A stretch of 64,000 bases of DNA from Lobosporangium transversale (lineage: Eukaryota > Mortierellomycota > Mortierellomycetes > Mortierellales > Mortierellaceae), in the NCBI RefSeq assembly GCF_002105155.1, contig NW_019029022.1, positions 62,001 through 126,000 of the forward strand, written 5' to 3'. Of the stretch, positions 12,644-23,656 are shown piece after piece. Position numbers and translations under genes: made by a program. The notes beneath the pieces are model-generated. The model was not told the DNA's origin. It searched no databases and saw nothing but the letters and a program-made list of their open reading frames with translations. Each line of letters starts with the position of its first letter. The first letter of the stretch is position 1.

Positions 12644-15340
12644 ATGAAGATCACCGCCATCCTCTCCGCCTTGGCCGCAGTCACTTTGGTCTCGGCCGGC
12701 AAGTTCCACGATATCGGTAACACCGAGAAGACCGTCGCCAACGGATACATCCTTGAGTACCAGGAGGGTTTCAGCCACAAGGATGCTCAGAATGCGCTCA
12801 ACTCGCGCAAGGTTGACTTCAAGGTCCGTAACCAGTACAACGTCTTCAACGGAGCTGCCATCACTGTTCGTTCGAAGCACACTGGCAAAGACCTTGCTTC
12901 CCTTCCTGGTGTCAAGAACGTCTGGCCCATCACTCTTTATTCCATCCCAAAGCTCCAGAAGAGCAACAACTCCGATACCGCTTCTCTTCACACTATGACT
13001 GGTGTTGACATTGTCCACAAGAAGTACAAGTTGACCGGAAAGGGTGTCAAGGTCGGTGTCATCGATACTGGTATTGATTACAAGCATCCTTCCTTTGCTG
13101 CCTCTGGTGCTAAGGAGGGATGCTTTGCTCGCTATGGCAAGAACTGCCGCGTCAAGTACGGTTGGGACTTTGTTGGTGATGATTACGTTGGTGATAACTC
13201 CCCTAAGCCAGATTCCGACCCTCTTGATTGCCAGGGACATGGTACTCACGTTGCTGGTATTGTCGGTGGTACTGCTGTGGACTCCAAGTCTTCTCCTAAG
13301 CCTCCTCAATCATTCGTTGGTGTCGCTCCTGAGGTCACTTTCGGTGCCTACCGTGTCTTCGGATGCACTGGCTCTGCTGGAGATGATGTTATCCTTGCTG
13401 CCATGGAGCTGGCCTTCAACGATGGCATGGACGTAAGTCATCCCATACCGTATACATATACAAATGTAAATCAAGATTCTTCTGAATCTATAAATTAACT
13501 TTTTTTTTTTTTTTTTTTTTTGCCTTGCCCTAACATTTAGATCATCAACATGTCTCTTGGAGGTGGCTCCGCTTACAAGTACAACCCCACCGCTATCCTC
13601 GGTGAGAAGTTGATTACCCACGGAATGGCTCTGATTGGTGCCGCTGGTAACGACGGCTCCCAGGGTGCCTGGATGGTTACTGACACTGGTTTGGGTGAGA
13701 AGGCTTACTCAGTTGCCTCGTTCGACAACGCCTACGGCTTCTACGATTCAGTCTCATATGCTGGAGTTGCTCACCCATACACCCCTTCGCAGGCCTATAA
13801 CAAGCGCATCACCCTTCCTTCCACCGCCACTCTCGTCCCCATCTTTGAGAAGAACGGCGCCTTGTCCGATGGATGCGATCCCGCTATCTTCAACACTGCT
13901 GATGTCAAGGGTAAGGTCGTCCTTGCCTTTGGTGATGTCACCCGCTGCAAGTCTGGCGCTCGTGGCACCAATGCCAAGAACGCTGGTGCCGCTGGTATCC
14001 TGATCCAAACCACTCCTCTTGGCTTGGCCACTTTGGGCGGTATCCCCGACTTCCCCATGGGCTCAATTGAGAACAAGGCTGGTAATGACATGCTTGCTGT
14101 CTGGAAGAAGGACGCCAAGACCCCCTTGGTTTGGAGCAAGAGCCCCGCTAACTTCCGTGTTGAGGGCGGTGGAGCTCCTTCTGGCTTCTCCTCCTTCGGT
14201 TTGGATGGAGAGCTCCGCTCCAAGCCTGATATTGCTGGACCCGGTGGCAACATCTTGTCAGCTTACCCCCTTGCTAAGGGTGGCTATGCCGTCCTCTCCG
14301 GTACCTCCATGGCTACTCCCTACGTCGCTGGCAGTCACGCCTTGTACATGCAGGCCAAGAAGTCCAAGCCCAATGGTGATGTTATCCGTCAGGTCTTCAA
14401 GAACACTGCTACCATCTCGTCCAACTCTGGTTCCAAGACTAAGGCCTCTGCCACCAAGCAGGGTGCTGGTCTCATTAACGTCTTGAACGCCATCAAGACC
14501 ACCTCTGCGATCTTCCCTGACCGTATTGATCTCTTGGACTCCGTTAACTTCAAAAAGTCCGTCAAGATCACCCTCAAGAACAATGGCAAGAAGACCGAGA
14601 CCTACACCTTCTCGCATGTCCCCGCTGATACCTTGAACTGGTACGCCAAGGGTAACAAGTATCCTTCTCCTGAACCTGTGATTGAGGCCAACTATGCCAC
14701 TGTCAAGTTCTCTCAGGACAAGGTTAAGATCCCCGCCGGCAAGTCTGCAAAGATCACCTTGTACTTCTCGGAGCCCAAGAAGGCTGATGCTGCTCAGTTC
14801 CCCATTTACTCTGGATACGTCGTTGCCACTCCCGAGAAGAGCAATGTCGCTGTTAACATCCCTTACACTGGTTTGAAGGGTGATGTCTCCAAGGTCCCCA
14901 TCATCGACACTGATTCCGGCTTCCCTGCCTTGGCCCTCAAGGATGCCAGCGGTGAACTCAAGGAGATTCCCCCCAACTTTACTTTCGACCTTGTCAACAA
15001 CAAGCCTGTTGTCCAGACTCGCTTGGGTTCGCACACTCCTTCGTTCGGCGTCCGTGTGTTTGATAACAAGAAGGCTTTCAAGGGTTTCTTGAGCAGCGAG
15101 ACTGGTGCTCATGCTTTTGGCACTTGGGTTGGTCGTCAGAAGAACTTGGATGACCAGGGTCACTTGGTTTTCTCTTCCTTCACCTGGACTGGCAAGGTTC
15201 TCCCCACCGAAAACGCTACTGAGGCTGTCACTCTCCCCTCCGGCACCTATGAGATCGTTGTTGCCTCTCAGAAGAAGCTCACCAAGGGAGCTTACCCTGC
15301 TGACTTTGAGACCTTTGAGTTGGGCAGCATCAAGTTCTAA
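12644..15340 (+). CDS. Secreted subtilisin-like serine protease with PA domain (copy 1)
   Basis: A peptidase S8 family endopeptidase, predicted to be secreted. Two exons, 12644-13432 and 13541-15340, give 862 residues. A signal peptide (MKITAILSALAAVTLVSAG, cleavage near residue 19) is followed by an I9-like propeptide region to about residue 115. The catalytic triad is visible: Asp141 in VGVIDTGID, His199 in GHGTHVAG and Ser519 in LSGTSMATPYVAG, with the oxyanion Asn300 in AAGND. A PA (protease-associated) domain is inserted between His and Ser (for example KGKVVLAFGDVTRCKSGARG), and a Fn3-like C-terminal region follows, as in the large Vpr/lactocepin-like subtilases. Codons are strongly biased to C-ending and major codons, unlike the neighbours, which suggests high expression. 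The intron interrupts after GMD and contains a T21 tract. It is a tandem paralogue of the gene at 17507-20238. Confidence 0.95.
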
Positions 15341-15650
15341 AAAGGCCTATTCCTTCATATCCTTCATGAATTCATTATTTAATCCCCCAATCACTTTTTT
15401 CTTTTAATGAACAATGGCGACTTTTTTTTTTGTAATTTAGACCCGTAGAAAAGAAAAAAGAAAGAAAAAATATAAATAATAATGTTGCATTTTTTTAAAG
15501 GCATCTATAATCAAGAAAGATTAAATATCATATATAAAAATATTTGGTTGATCCAGCTAATGAATGTCAAAATATAGTAAAGTCGAATTACAATTGGCTC
15601 TTTACAGGTCAAAGAACAGATAAAGGGAGACACAGGTTTATCATCTATTG

Positions 15651-15681
<31 letters not shown>

Positions 15682-17000
15682 GCAATCAAACTAGAGTGTA
15701 CTTGAGGGACAAGAAAAAATGAGGGCACATAGAAAAAAAAAAAAGAGAAATAAGCAGTGATGATCAGATTTTCTTTGAGGAAAGAAACGCGTAAACCAAA
15801 ACTTTACAAGGTGGTTGGTCTTGTTAGTCTGCTAGTGACGAATGACACCAATAAAATGGGAAGAGAAACATGATGGAAAGGCCCTTTGAATAACTCCTAC
15901 CAATGAAGCTGACCATCTCTTCTATCTGCGATAGATCCTGATAGTTTACTTTTGATATACATTGTGAGTAGTTTCGTAAAAGTAGTCCACCAAAGATTAT
16001 ATATTCATACGATTTATAAGGTCTTTTCAGAAGAAGGTAAGAATTTTTTTTTTTGCCAGAGAAAAAACAATGGTGGGAAAAATCAGATTTCACGTATGAG
16101 ATATTAGATTCAACTCTTAACATGTCAACCACAAACTGAGCAACGCGTAAAACGTGTCTGTTGCACAATATACAGGCAATATACAGGTTACAATACTGAA
16201 TTCCTCGGGAAAAAAACAAAAAGGAATACCAATGGAAAAGAAATGGTAGCGAGGGATGAGGCGTTTATGAAATTATATTTATTCTTTTAGCTGAGTAGAA
16301 AACAAACAAAGCAACCAACTTTAAAGTATTAATAAAAAAAAACATCAACGATATTTGTATACAAACATGTCTATAGCGAAGAGAGGTTTATATATATTTC
16401 AGAGAGAGGAAAAAACAAAAAGCGGTGCAGTGTAAACAATCGATATTACAACATGTTCACATCCATCCAGTACACACACACATATTTATATACATGTATG
16501 TGTATACCGTAGAAAAATGCTATTCAGGTAGGGAAGCTGTCGTTCTTGCTTCTCAAATTTTACCGTGATGATCGAGAAAATAGAAATAATCAAGTAATAA
16601 CTAAAAGCAGAGGCTCTCAAATAATTAGGCCATTGGTTAAGAGAGAGCCCTATTTTTATTCCAAAAAGATTTCCCACTGCACTATGAACTAGACCCGTCG
16701 AAAGTCTTCCAATCCACATGCTTGTTGCTTCCTTTTCCTTTCTCAAGGAAAAAGGACCCTCCTGCAGGGTATGGATGTTGCACTGTTTGTAAATCATTTG
16801 GGTTTCTATTATATACATATGCATATACAATTACACTATATATATTATGAATTCAGTTCCTTTCTAGAGCATATCGCCACACTTCTCCCCTCGGCTCTCT
16901 TTCCCACTTGACGGTTCCGTATCCTAGTCTACTTTTGTACTATTCAATACTGATCCCTGGATTCACCATGGAAGAATATGTGAAAGTGATGGGAAAGACT
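15341..17000. other. Intergenic spacer between the two subtilases
   Basis: No gene recognised. It contains the 3' UTR of the first protease, an A23-24 run near 15655-15680, and T/A-rich sequence. Open frames on the minus strand (for example 15824-16219) show no family resemblance. Confidence 0.55.
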
Positions 17001-17001
17001 A

Positions 17002-17010
17002 CAGTAAACC
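17002..17010. repeat. 9-bp direct repeat, left copy (putative target duplication)
   Basis: CAGTAAACC here is repeated perfectly at 17106-17114, immediately flanking the inverted-repeat element between them. Confidence 0.6.
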
Positions 17011-17105
17011 TAGGCTCGTTCCCATCCCTCTTCGCTTTATAAAGGTGACAGGAAATTCCATTTCCTTTTTAAGTCACCCAAAGTGAAGGGCTGGGAATGA
17101 GCCTT
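17011..17105. mobile_element. 95-bp inverted-repeat element (MITE-like, 9-bp target duplication)
   Basis: The left end TAGGCTCGTTCCCA and the inverse of the right end, AAGGCTCATTCCCA, match at 12 of 14 positions. Symmetry continues inward through the CCCT/TTC/CTTT blocks, GGTGAC/GTCACC and a central AGGAAA..TTTCCT, so almost the whole element can fold into one hairpin. A perfect 9-bp direct repeat (CAGTAAACC) flanks it on both sides. Terminal inverted repeats with a 9-bp duplication are typical of Mutator-like (MULE) miniature elements. It encodes nothing. It lies about 400 bp upstream of the second subtilase and about 180 bp upstream of its TATA box, so it may affect expression. The family assignment is inferred from structure alone. 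Confidence 0.6.
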
Positions 17106-17114
17106 CAGTAAACC
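17106..17114. repeat. 9-bp direct repeat, right copy (putative target duplication)
   Basis: Second perfect copy of CAGTAAACC, bordering the inverted-repeat element on its right. Confidence 0.6.
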
Positions 17115-17290
17115 AGAAAAAATAACGGAAAATCCAGATCTCAAAAAGTCAAGTGCTCAAGACATTTGAAATGAAAAAACAATGAGGATGCAGAACCGTT
17201 TTATTTGTTTGTTTACGACAATCTAATAAAATTATTATTATACTGTGGCCCAAAAGAAAAATGTACTCAGCCCAGCGGATGGAGAAGTTG

Positions 17291-17298
17291 TATAAATA
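17291..17298 (+). promoter_or_regulatory. Candidate TATA box of the second subtilase gene
   Basis: TATAAATA lies 216 bp upstream of the ATG, the same spacing as the TTTAAATA of the paralogue. Pyrimidine-rich sequence typical of fungal transcription start regions follows at 17317-17420. Confidence 0.6.
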
Positions 17299-17506
17299 CA
17301 TCCTTTCCTTTTCCTCTTTATTTTTTTTTTTTTCCTTAGCCATCAAGGACTCCCTTCATTGATCTACTCCTTCTCCCTCCCTCAGCTCTTTATTCAGCCC
17401 CCTTCCCTCCCTCACCGGTCTTGACAGACAGATCCTAAAAAAATTCATACCCCATTATCCTTACTTTCTTCCCCTTTAGATCCATACCCTTGCGTAAAGC
17501 ATCACC

Positions 17507-20238
17507 ATGAAACTCACAGCCACAATCCTTTCTGTTGTGGCAGCGGCCTCTTTGGTCTCTGCAGGCACATTCCACCCTCATAAGATCAATCCTCACGATA
17601 CTATCTCCAATGGTTACATCATTCAGTATGATGACAATGTTAACCACGCTCAGGCACAGAACTCTTTGAAGTCTCATAAGGTCGACTTCAAGGTTCGTAA
17701 CCAGTACAACGTCTTCAACGGAGCCGCTGTTACTGTCAAGTCTGGTCATAAGGGTGAAGAGCTTGCCAAGTTGCCTGGTGTCAAGAACGTTTGGCCCATC
17801 ACTCTTTATTCCATCCCCAAGCTCCAGAAGAGCAACATGAAGAGCAATGATCCAGCGGCCGCTTCTCTTCACACTATGACTGGTGTTGACATTGTCCACA
17901 AGAAGTACAAGTTGACCGGAAAGGGTGTCAAGGTCGGTGTCATCGATACTGGTATTGATTACAAGCACCCTTCCTTTGCTGTCCCTGGCGCTAAGGAGGG
18001 ATGCTTTGCTCGCTATGGCAAGAACTGCCGTGTCAAGTACGGTTGGGACTTTGTTGGTGATGATTACACTGGAGAAGATCCCAAGCCTGACTCGGATCCT
18101 CGTGATTGCGGGGGACATGGTACTCACGTTGCTGGTATTCTCGGTGGTGGTGCTGTGGACTCCAAGACCTCTCCTAAGCCTCCTCAGCCGTTTGTTGGTG
18201 TTGCCCCTGAAGTTACTTTTGGTGCCTATCGCATCTTCGGATGTAAAGGCTCTGCTGGAGATGATGTTATCCTTGCTGCCATGGAGCTGGCCTTCAACGA
18301 TGGCATGGACGTAAGTTTTAATTCACTTTTTGTATAAGCAGTGTATGTGCGTGTTTTTTTTTTTTTTTTTTTCCAATTTGCTCACAGCCTTTTATTTATT
18401 TATTTGGTTAGGTCATCAACATGTCCCTTGGAGGTGGTTCCGCTTACAAGAACAACCCAATTTCTATCCTCGGTGATAAATTGATTGCTCACGGCATGGC
18501 TTTGGTTGCTTCTGCTGGCAACGCCGGTTCTGACGGAGCCTGGATGGTTTCAGATGCTGGTTTGGGCGACCTTGCTAGCTCCATTGCCTCTTTCGACAAC
18601 ATCTACGGCATTTATGATTCCGTCTCCTATGGCGGTGCGGCACACCCTTATAGTCCATCTGAGAACTACAACAACCGCATCGATCTTCCTGCCAGCGCTA
18701 CTCTTGTCCCTATCTTTGAGAAGGATGGTTCGCTTTCAGATGGATGCGATCCCAACATCTACAAGAGCACTGATGTCAAGGGTAAGGTCGTCCTTGTCTT
18801 TGGTGATCTCACTCGTTGCAAGTCTGGTGCTCGTGGTGTCAACGCCAAGGATGCCGGTGCTGCTGGTATCCTGGTCCAGACCACTCCCTTCGGACTCGCA
18901 GGCTTGGCCGGCAATCCCGGTTTCCCCATGGGTTCGATTGAAAACAAGGCTGGTAATGACATGCTTGCTGCCTGGAAAAAGGACCCCAAGACTCGATTGG
19001 TTTGGAGCAAGAAGCCCTCCAACTTCTTGATCGAAGGTGGTGGAGCTCCTTCAGACTTCTCTTCTTTCGGTTTGGATGGAGACCTTCGCTCCAAGCCTGA
19101 TTTTGCTGGTCCTGGTGGCAATATCTTGTCAGCTTTTCCCCTTGCTAAGGGTGGTTATGCTATCCTCTCCGGTACCTCCATGTCCAGCCCCTACGTTGCT
19201 GGTGCTCATGCGTTGTATATTCAGGCCAAGAAATCCAAGCCCCGTGGTGATAAACTTCGTCAGATTTTTAAGAACACTGCTACCATCGCCTCCAACTTTG
19301 GCTCCAAGACCAAGGCATCTGCTGCTAAGCAGGGTGCTGGTCTCATCAATGTCTTGAGCGCCATCACTACCAAAACCTCCATCTTCCCTGACCATATTGA
19401 CCTTCTTGACTCGACCCATTTCAAGAAGACTGTCAAGATTTCGATTAAGAACGAGGGAAAGCACACTGAGACCTACACACTCTCTCACATCCCTGCCGAT
19501 ACTTTGAACTCGTACCCCAATAAGAACACCTTCCCTTTGGGTACCCCTGTCATTGAAGCTGCTTATGCCACTGTCAAATTCTCTGTTGACAAAGTCAAGA
19601 TCCCTGCTGGTAAGACTGCCAAGATCACTTTGACATTCAAGGAGCCCAAGAAGGGCGATGCTTCAGAATTCCCTCTGTACTCTGGATATGTCGTTGCGAC
19701 TCCTAAGACTAAGGGCGGTGTTGCTGTTCATGTTCCATACACTGGTGTCAAGGGAGATATTGCCAAGGTTCCAATCTTTGACACCGACAGTGGTCTCCCC
19801 TTGTTGCTCGCATATGATGGTGATGATTCATTGGAGGATGTTACTCCAGATTATCAATTCAATCTTTCCAGCACAAAGTTACCAGCTATTTTGACCCGTC
19901 TTGGTTCGCATACTCCTGAATTCAGCATCCGTATCTTCGACGATAAGAAGAACTTTGTTGGATATGCTCACAGCGCCAACCGTGGACAATCTTTTGGCTG
20001 GCTGGGACGTGACCCCACCTATAATGATGATGGTTCTCTCTATTTCAATGCCTGGATCTGGGATGGTATGTACACCAAAACCATGGATCCATCCGAGACT
20101 CCAGTGCTTGTCTCCAAACATGGAGTTTATAACCTTGTTGTCGCTGCTCAGCACAAGTTGAGCAAGGGCGCCTATCCTAAGGACTTTGAAACACATGAGT
20201 TCAGCAACCCCATTGTCATTACGGGACAGCAGAAGTAA
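17507..20238 (+). CDS. Secreted subtilisin-like serine protease with PA domain (copy 2)
   Basis: Tandem paralogue of the gene at 12644. Two exons, 17507-18310 and 18412-20238, give 876 residues. Signal peptide MKLTATILSVVAAASLVSAG; catalytic Asp147 (VGVIDTGID), His204 (GHGTHVAG) and Ser524 (LSGTSMSSPYVAG); oxyanion Asn in SAGNAG; PA-domain insert (KGKVVLVFGDLTRCKSGARG); Fn3-like C-terminal region with ESTs of beta strands near the end. The single intron is at the same codon boundary (GMD) as in copy 1 and again has a T-rich 3' half. Sequence identity is mosaic: 109 nt around the catalytic Asp and 69 nt up to and across the intron donor are identical to copy 1 even at silent sites, while other parts, including the last 200 residues, differ freely. 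The C-terminus ends in VITGQQK, absent from copy 1. Role inferred: extracellular protein degradation. Confidence 0.95.
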
Positions 20239-21515
20239 AAGAGTTTTTATGCATTCAGGAGTGGAGGGGCGCCATCTTTCATCTTTATAGTGTATAATCT
20301 TCTATAATTATAACATTTCATATCATCATGTAATAAAATAAAACAATGGAAAAATGCCGTTTTCCTTGTCCCTGCAATGCCGATCATACGTCGCACTATT
20401 AGGAGATAGACCAGTCTGGCAATCAGTGTGGCCCCATAAAACTGGCACTTGCACTGGTCATGTTGAAGCTCTAGATAATTATTGCTACCATATCAGTTAT
20501 CGCGGTATGACTTTATCCACCGTTATCTACGTCTCTTAGTGAAGCACTATCCCTTTGAGGCGTTTCCATGATTTTTTTTTTCTTCATAAAACCAACTATT
20601 TTGTTACCGAGTGACTGAGAAGATAGATTATAGAGAAGTACAAAGCAGGGGTTCGTCCATTGCTGCAGTCTCCTGGCTCCTTATCAATCTCTTGAATTAA
20701 GATCGAGAGCTTGTGGGCTGGGGATTTCATTACATAACCATAGACACAAATGAACAGCTAACTTCTTAACACTCAAAATAGTTAGAGCGTAACAGATATT
20801 TCTGTTGCTAATGCAACAGCTACTATTACTACAGCAGTAACTGTATATAACTATCCCTTCGACCGTAAGGTTTGGAGGACACATTTGTCCTGTAAAAAGT
20901 CTGCAGTAGATCAATGTAAAGATATTGGCGCCACAGCCATAAATATATTTTTTGAGTAACCTCCGAATGTATTGCAGCCAATTAGTTTACTTGAAATGAG
21001 CCCGCGCCACCACAATAAGCCACAAAATCAATCGGCTGCTCTTCTCAATATAAGTGTATTTGTCCTTCTCTGGAGCAGCCAGCCCCGCAACTCCTCCGCC
21101 ACCAGTTTATCAATCACAATCTTCAGAGAAGATGAATGAAGCGTATGTGCACTATGAAGCTGCACCCATCAATTGCCCCAGATGTTTTGCGGAGCTGTTG
21201 TTTGATGTAGAGCCTCTGAATATAAAGCTGTGGAGGGCGGAAAAAATAAATGATCGTCAATAAACGTCGCCAGAGCTCTGTTTTCTGTAAGAGAATCCAT
21301 AAAGACTGGTCAAATGAAAATCATTCTCATTTTGACCAGTTTTTATTTCTGGCGGTGAAATAAAATAAAAGTGTCAAAACTTATCCATCGATAATGTGGT
21401 AGAGGATATAGTAGGCAGGCAGCGCTGCCAAAGGCCTTTTCTGTCTTTTTCACCCAATACAACTACATTATTGTCAATTTGAATTTTTCTCTCAGCACCT
21501 AGATTTCATAAACAC
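20239..21515. other. Spacer between protease 2 and the Helitron relic
   Basis: Contains the 3' UTR of protease 2 with an AATAAAATAAAA polyadenylation-like signal near 20330-20343. No gene is recognised. An open frame at 21054-21263 has one CPRC pair but no other family mark, and could be a fragment belonging to the mobile-element region. Confidence 0.5.
20851..20892 (-). repeat. Inverted partner of the 23482-23518 repeat
   Basis: The reverse complement of this 42-bp segment aligns with 23482-23518: CAGGACA..TGTCCT is followed, after a short gap, by ACGGT.GAAGGGATAG. The pair flanks the Helitron relic in opposite orientation. It may be the remains of two insertions of one short element. Confidence 0.5.
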
Positions 21516-22060
21516 ATGGTCCGCACCTGTAGTCTGTGCAACAGTGAAAAGCATGATAGGCGGCTCTGCCCTCAAAAAACAGAGCGTGCTGAGCTTCGCA
21601 CAAACCTTCCCTCCGCTTCACGCCTGGAGCAGGTTATTGGTCCCACGAGAGGGTAAAGAAGTTATTATTTTATTTTTATTTTATTTTTATTTTATTTTTA
21701 TTTTATTTTTATTTTATTTTATTTATTTAGCCCTCTATTATTTTATTCTCATCATATATATATAAGGGTAAATATTGTTAGCCAGCCCCAAAGGCCGCAT
21801 ATGTGTAGCACTTGCAATCGCCCAGGACATAATCGAAGTACATGTCCGAGTGCTGAAAGGTGGGCTCTACGTACTTTAAATATTTCATATAATCATACTC
21901 TTCCTCGCCATCGATTTGACTTTATAACGGATTATTACTGTCCATTGATCCATTGATTTAGCAGCCATATCCAAAATGAAGCCAATCATGAAGCAGTGCG
22001 CGAGCGAAGCTTTGACCATGACCTTGATATCGAAAATGAGAGACCCACACAAAGGCGAAG
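21516..22060 (+). pseudogene. Helitron-type N-terminal exons with two zinc knuckles (relic)
   Basis: Three exons with consistent phase: 21516-21652, 21782-21859 and 21962-22060. Exon 1 starts MVRTCSLCNSEKHDRRLCPQ (C-x2-C-x4-H-x4-C) and exon 2 carries CSTCNRPGHNRSTC, the same knuckle type. Exon 3 is acidic with a basic end (ENERPTQRRR). Paired small Cys/His knuckles ahead of a Rep-helicase are common at the start of fungal Helitron proteins. The phase does not continue into the helicase exon downstream, so the catalytic Rep domain and most of the helicase appear to have been lost by internal deletion. Intron 1 is filled with a (TTTTA)n tract. Identification is by motif and context. Confidence 0.6.
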
Positions 22061-22216
22061 GTGAGCTACATTTTGTTCACTCTTTATTTCCTTTTTATTT
22101 TTTATTTTTTATTTTTTATTTTTTATTTTTTATTTTTTATATTTTTTAATTTTTTCGTACTATATCATATTGTATGCATTTTATGTGACATCAGTCTTCA
22201 GTTACTCATTAAGCAG

Positions 22217-22912
22217 ATATTTCCGGATATCGAAAATGCTAGACTCCTTCCTGAGATGCTCATTGAGCGCGCTATCTTGAGTCCCCTTAATGAGGATGTC
22301 GATAAACTGAATCAACTAGCCACCAGTATGCTCTGTAGCACCCAGCAGTCGGTCAGTTATATTGGTCAAGATAGCCTTCAAGACCCCGAAGCAGCAGCTA
22401 CGGCTCACTATCCTGTGGAATACCTGAACAACCTCTCCCCGCCAGGCTTGCCTCCGTTTAAACTGGAGCTAAAGGTTGGTCAGCCCGTCATCCTTCTTCG
22501 CAATTTGAACCCAAAGCGTGGACTATGTAATGGTACTCGCATGATTGTACATGCATTAGGCACAAGAATGATCCAGGCCGAGATTATGAAAGGACAATTT
22601 CAAGGAGAGTGTGTCTTTATTCCTCGCATACCGCTTACGACACTTGATGATCATTCTTCTCCGATCATGTTCTGCAGACGACAATTTCCAGTCAAGCCTG
22701 CCTTCGCCATGACCGTCAACAAGTCCCAGGGACAGACACTCAAACATGTTGGTGTTTATCTTCCTCAAGATGTTTTCAGCCATGGTCATCTCTACGTTGC
22801 TTTGTCACGGTGTACAGACCCAAATAATCTTAAGGTACTTATCGCGAACGGCAAGGTAAGAGATAGGCTAGGAACATACACACGGAACATTGTCTTCAAA
22901 GATGCTTTATAG
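22217..22912 (+). pseudogene. C-terminal fragment of a Helitron PIF1-like helicase
   Basis: An open frame of about 230 residues, from QIFPDIENARLLPEM to the TAA at 22910-22912. It shows the C-terminal block of PIF1/Helitron helicases: LKVGQPVILLRNLNPKRGLC, NGTRMIVHAL, the AFAMTVNKSQGQTLKHVG motif (helicase motif V) and LYVALSRCTDPNNLKVL (motif VI). Walker A and B motifs and the Rep HUH nuclease are absent upstream; instead there is an AT-rich (TATTTTT)n tract at about 22085-22140. This is therefore a non-autonomous, internally deleted Helitron. The surviving frame has no internal stop, so the deletion may be fairly young, or the fragment may still be expressed. Confidence 0.85.
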
Positions 22913-23257
22913 CCACATTGTCTTTTGATTGCCATTTACTGCGTTACCTCCTCGCCGTCGTTAATCTATCAAATGTTGTGATTACCAGATATTCTCCCTC
23001 TTGATTGTAGTTTCGTCTGTATTTTATTTTGTATATTTTGTATTCTACTTTATTGCGTTTTATCTACTGTATTTTAGCTTTGTATTTTAGTTTTGTAATA
23101 AAAAAAACGTGCAGTTTACACATAATTTTTACAGTAGTAAAAGGCCAAAGGCCTACGTGAGTTTATTGTCTTCATTCCTATGTCAAAATATAAACCTTTT
23201 GCTGCTGTAGATAATGTTTCTTTTTGTTGTCTTACGAGGCTAAGCATTGAATTTTCT

Positions 23258-23304
23258 AACGAGGCAAGAGCCGACCGTGGCGAAGCCACGGTCTCTGGCT
23301 CGTT
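23258..23304. repeat. Long GC-rich hairpin, candidate Helitron 3' structure
   Basis: A perfect inner stem GACCGTGGC/GCCACGGTC with loop GAA (23273-23293) is extended by GAGCC/GGCTC and AACGAG/CTCGTT with small bulges. It lies about 350 bp downstream of the helicase stop. Helitrons carry a hairpin close to their 3' end, but the expected CTRR terminus is not clear here (the downstream sequence reads TTTTAGAATAG). Confidence 0.65.
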
Positions 23305-23481
23305 CATTTTAGAATAGTAATATATTGGAACCCGGTTTGCAAAAATGACGATAAAAAGGATTGATGAGTTCACGGTGTAATTTTCTACGCTATTTCGATT
23401 GAGTTTAGAAAAGGAGGGGGGGGGTGGCCTAATATTTTTTTTTTTGAGAAAACGAGAATATACTGTGAGAGATTAAGGTTA

Positions 23482-23518
23482 CAGGACATATCTGTCCTAA
23501 TCACGGTTGAAGGGATAG
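23482..23518 (+). repeat. Inverted partner of the 20851-20892 repeat
   Basis: Starts CAGGACATATCTGTCCT and ends GAAGGGATAG. See the partner entry; similarity is clear at both ends with small gaps in between. Confidence 0.5.
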
Positions 23519-23656
23519 CATCGAATACAAGCGCGGAAACGGCAGAGAATTAGAAGAAACGGAACGAGAGGAAGCCGCCGCAAGGAACCTTGGAAGGCAT
23601 CAAACCCGAACAAGCTTTTAGATTTATTTCTTGTTTTTGTTTTTTAACTTCAATTG

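Larger units (their letters stand above)
21516..23304 (+). mobile_element. Internally deleted Helitron derivative (approximate limits)
   Basis: Groups the zinc-knuckle exons, the helicase C-terminus and the GC-rich hairpin downstream. The 5' TC end could not be located, and no canonical CTRR end follows the hairpin at the usual distance, so true limits are uncertain. Confidence 0.5.

Noticed and set aside
12632-15163. Long minus-strand open frames opposite both subtilases
   Set aside because: They mirror the strongly biased codons of the real genes, have low-complexity Leu/Val/Ser composition and no start or splice logic.
22061-22216. Phe/Leu/Tyr-rich start of the helicase-fragment open frame
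   Set aside because: Translates the (TATTTTT)n tract; treated as intron or junction sequence, with coding starting near 22217.
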